A stretch of DNA of 64,000 nucleotides from Flavobacterium sp. LC2016-13 (GTDB lineage Bacteria; Bacteroidota; Bacteroidia; Flavobacteriales; Flavobacteriaceae), in assembly GCF_009707955.1 (NCBI RefSeq), contig NZ_WMDQ01000004.1, positions 372,001 to 436,000 of the forward strand, in the 5' to 3' direction. The position numbers and the translations under genes are program-made. Each line of letters opens with the position of its first letter. Within the stretch, counting starts at the first letter, position 1. Shown piece after piece: positions 63,165 through 64,000 of the stretch. The notes under the pieces are model-generated. The model saw only the letters and a program-made list of their open reading frames with translations, did not search any database and was not told where the DNA came from.

Positions 63165-64000
63165 ATGAAAGAATTAAGCTATTTAAACAAATATTTCATC
63201 AAATATAAATACAGTTTTTCGTTAGGAATTTTAATAACCATTATCGCACAAATATTCTCTTTATTTACTCCAAAGCTTATCAGTAAGTCATTAAATGCTA
63301 TCGAAAAGTTTGATAAACTGCCTGAAGCTCAACAAGCTTCTCAAGTTATTATCAATTCTTATCGTCAGGATTTAATTCATAACGTGCTCTTAATCATTGC
63401 AACAACTATTGTCGCTGGTTTTTTGACCTTTTTAATGCGCCAGACATTAATCGTAATGTCGCGTCATATTGAGTTTGATTTAAAAAACGAGGTTTTTAAG
63501 CAATATGAAAATCTTTCTCAAAATTTCTACAAGCAAAATCGTACCGGAGATTTAATGAACCGTATTAGCGAAGACGTTTCTAAAGTTCGTATGTATGTGG
63601 GCCCGGCGGTTATGTACACCATAAATACTTTTATACGTTTTGCGATTGTAATCATATATATGTATCATGTTTCGCCTTTACTGACTTTATACACGATTTT
63701 ACCGTTGCCTATTCTTTCGTATTGTATTTTTAAACTGAGTTCTGAAATCAATAAACGAAGTACTACATTTCAACAATATTTATCGAAGGTTTCAAGTTTT
63801 TCTCAGGAAATTTTTTCCGGAATTCGAGTTATAAAAGCCTATTCGTTAGAGAATCAGCATCAGAACAATATGGTGGCACTTGCCGATGAAAGCAAAAAGA
63901 AAAGTCTGGATTTAGCCAAAGTACAATCGCTATTTGGTCCTTTAATGATTGCTTTAATCGGAATTAGTAATTTGGTGGTGATTTATTTTGGCGGTGTTAT
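63165..64000 (+). CDS. ABC exporter, membrane-domain part (right end outside window)
   Basis: The frame starts at the ATG at 63165 and runs off the right edge after about 278 codons. Visible are the first five or so membrane segments of a type I ABC exporter: TPKLISKSLNAIEKFD, the coupling-helix region (FYKQNRTGDLMNRISEDVSKVR) and FSGIRVIKAYSLE. The ATPase domain is not in the window. The family is MsbA/LmrA-like; the substrate is unknown. Confidence 0.9.
   Translation, partial: MKELSYLNKYFIKYKYSFSLGILITIIAQIFSLFTPKLISKSLNAIEKFDKLPEAQQASQVIINSYRQDLIHNVLLIIATTIVAGFLTFLMRQTLIVMSRHIEFDLKNEVFKQYENLSQNFYKQNRTGDLMNRISEDVSKVRMYVGPAVMYTINTFIRFAIVIIYMYHVSPLLTLYTILPLPILSYCIFKLSSEINKRSTTFQQYLSKVSSFSQEIFSGIRVIKAYSLENQHQNNMVALADESKKKSLDLAKVQSLFGPLMIALIGISNLVVIYFGGV

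Overview
The window looks like a chromosomal segment of a Flavobacterium-type member of the Bacteroidota. The evidence is the AT-rich DNA, promoters of the TAnnTTTG (-7) type, very weak ribosome binding sites, and family markers such as a 314-residue NusB, FtsE without an adjacent FtsX, DUF5723 and DUF6515 proteins, and the MoxR/DUF58/SpoIIM cluster. I saw no tRNA, rRNA, CRISPR array, insertion sequence or prophage. Gene identities come from reading motifs by eye, not from searches.

Layout. 1-5047: the 5' part of gyrB, then two tandem asparagine synthetase B paralogues. The first has lost three residues of its glutaminase site. 5423-11951: a GreA-like protein, a plug-less outer-membrane barrel, a PhzF-family enzyme and a 1004-residue TPR protein, all on the minus strand. 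12296-24590: ftsE followed by a surface polysaccharide locus. It holds four GT2 glycosyltransferases, a GT-C-like membrane protein, a UbiA-type polyprenyl-phosphate transferase, an HAD phosphatase, an acyltransferase, a Wzx-type flippase, an FdtA-like ketoisomerase, an FdtB-like aminotransferase and a FemAB/GNAT-like protein. The pieces suggest a 3-amino-3,6-dideoxyhexose and possibly a polyprenyl-phosphate-linked pentose donor.

24711-32350: a TRIC-type membrane protein, then an RDD protein divergent from SpoIIM, DUF4129, DUF4350, MoxR, an unrelated-looking secreted protein and DUF58. This is an uncharacterised membrane-associated MoxR system. 32555-37146: a phosphatase-superfamily protein, DUF2167, a TrmH-type methyltransferase and a beta-lactamase-fold hydrolase, separated by dispersed palindromes and shared leader sequences. 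37302-42793: RelA/SpoT, a DUF1579-like protein, a Fur-family regulator, purA and a NUDIX hydrolase; guaB lies 4 kb further on, so the alarmone enzyme sits close to two purine genes.

42852-53581: an alpha/beta hydrolase, small unknowns, an L,D-transpeptidase lipoprotein, guaB, a DUF5723 protein with a lipoprotein partner, an HMG-CoA lyase, the SatD/DUF3307 pair and pyrD. 53965-58119: an envelope cluster of a small outer-membrane barrel, an OprO/P-type porin, an Asn/Gly-rich DUF6515 protein and a formylglycine-generating-enzyme homologue with both catalytic cysteines but no nearby sulfatase. 58236-64000: pepT, a YdeI-like protein, a long inverted repeat, yajC, nusB, a Leu/Phe/Val-type dehydrogenase and the start of an ABC exporter.

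The strongest candidates for something unusual are the degenerate-glutaminase AsnB, the GT-C/UbiA/HAD trio, the interrupted MoxR locus, the sulfatase-free FGE, and a leader sequence reused in front of unrelated genes.
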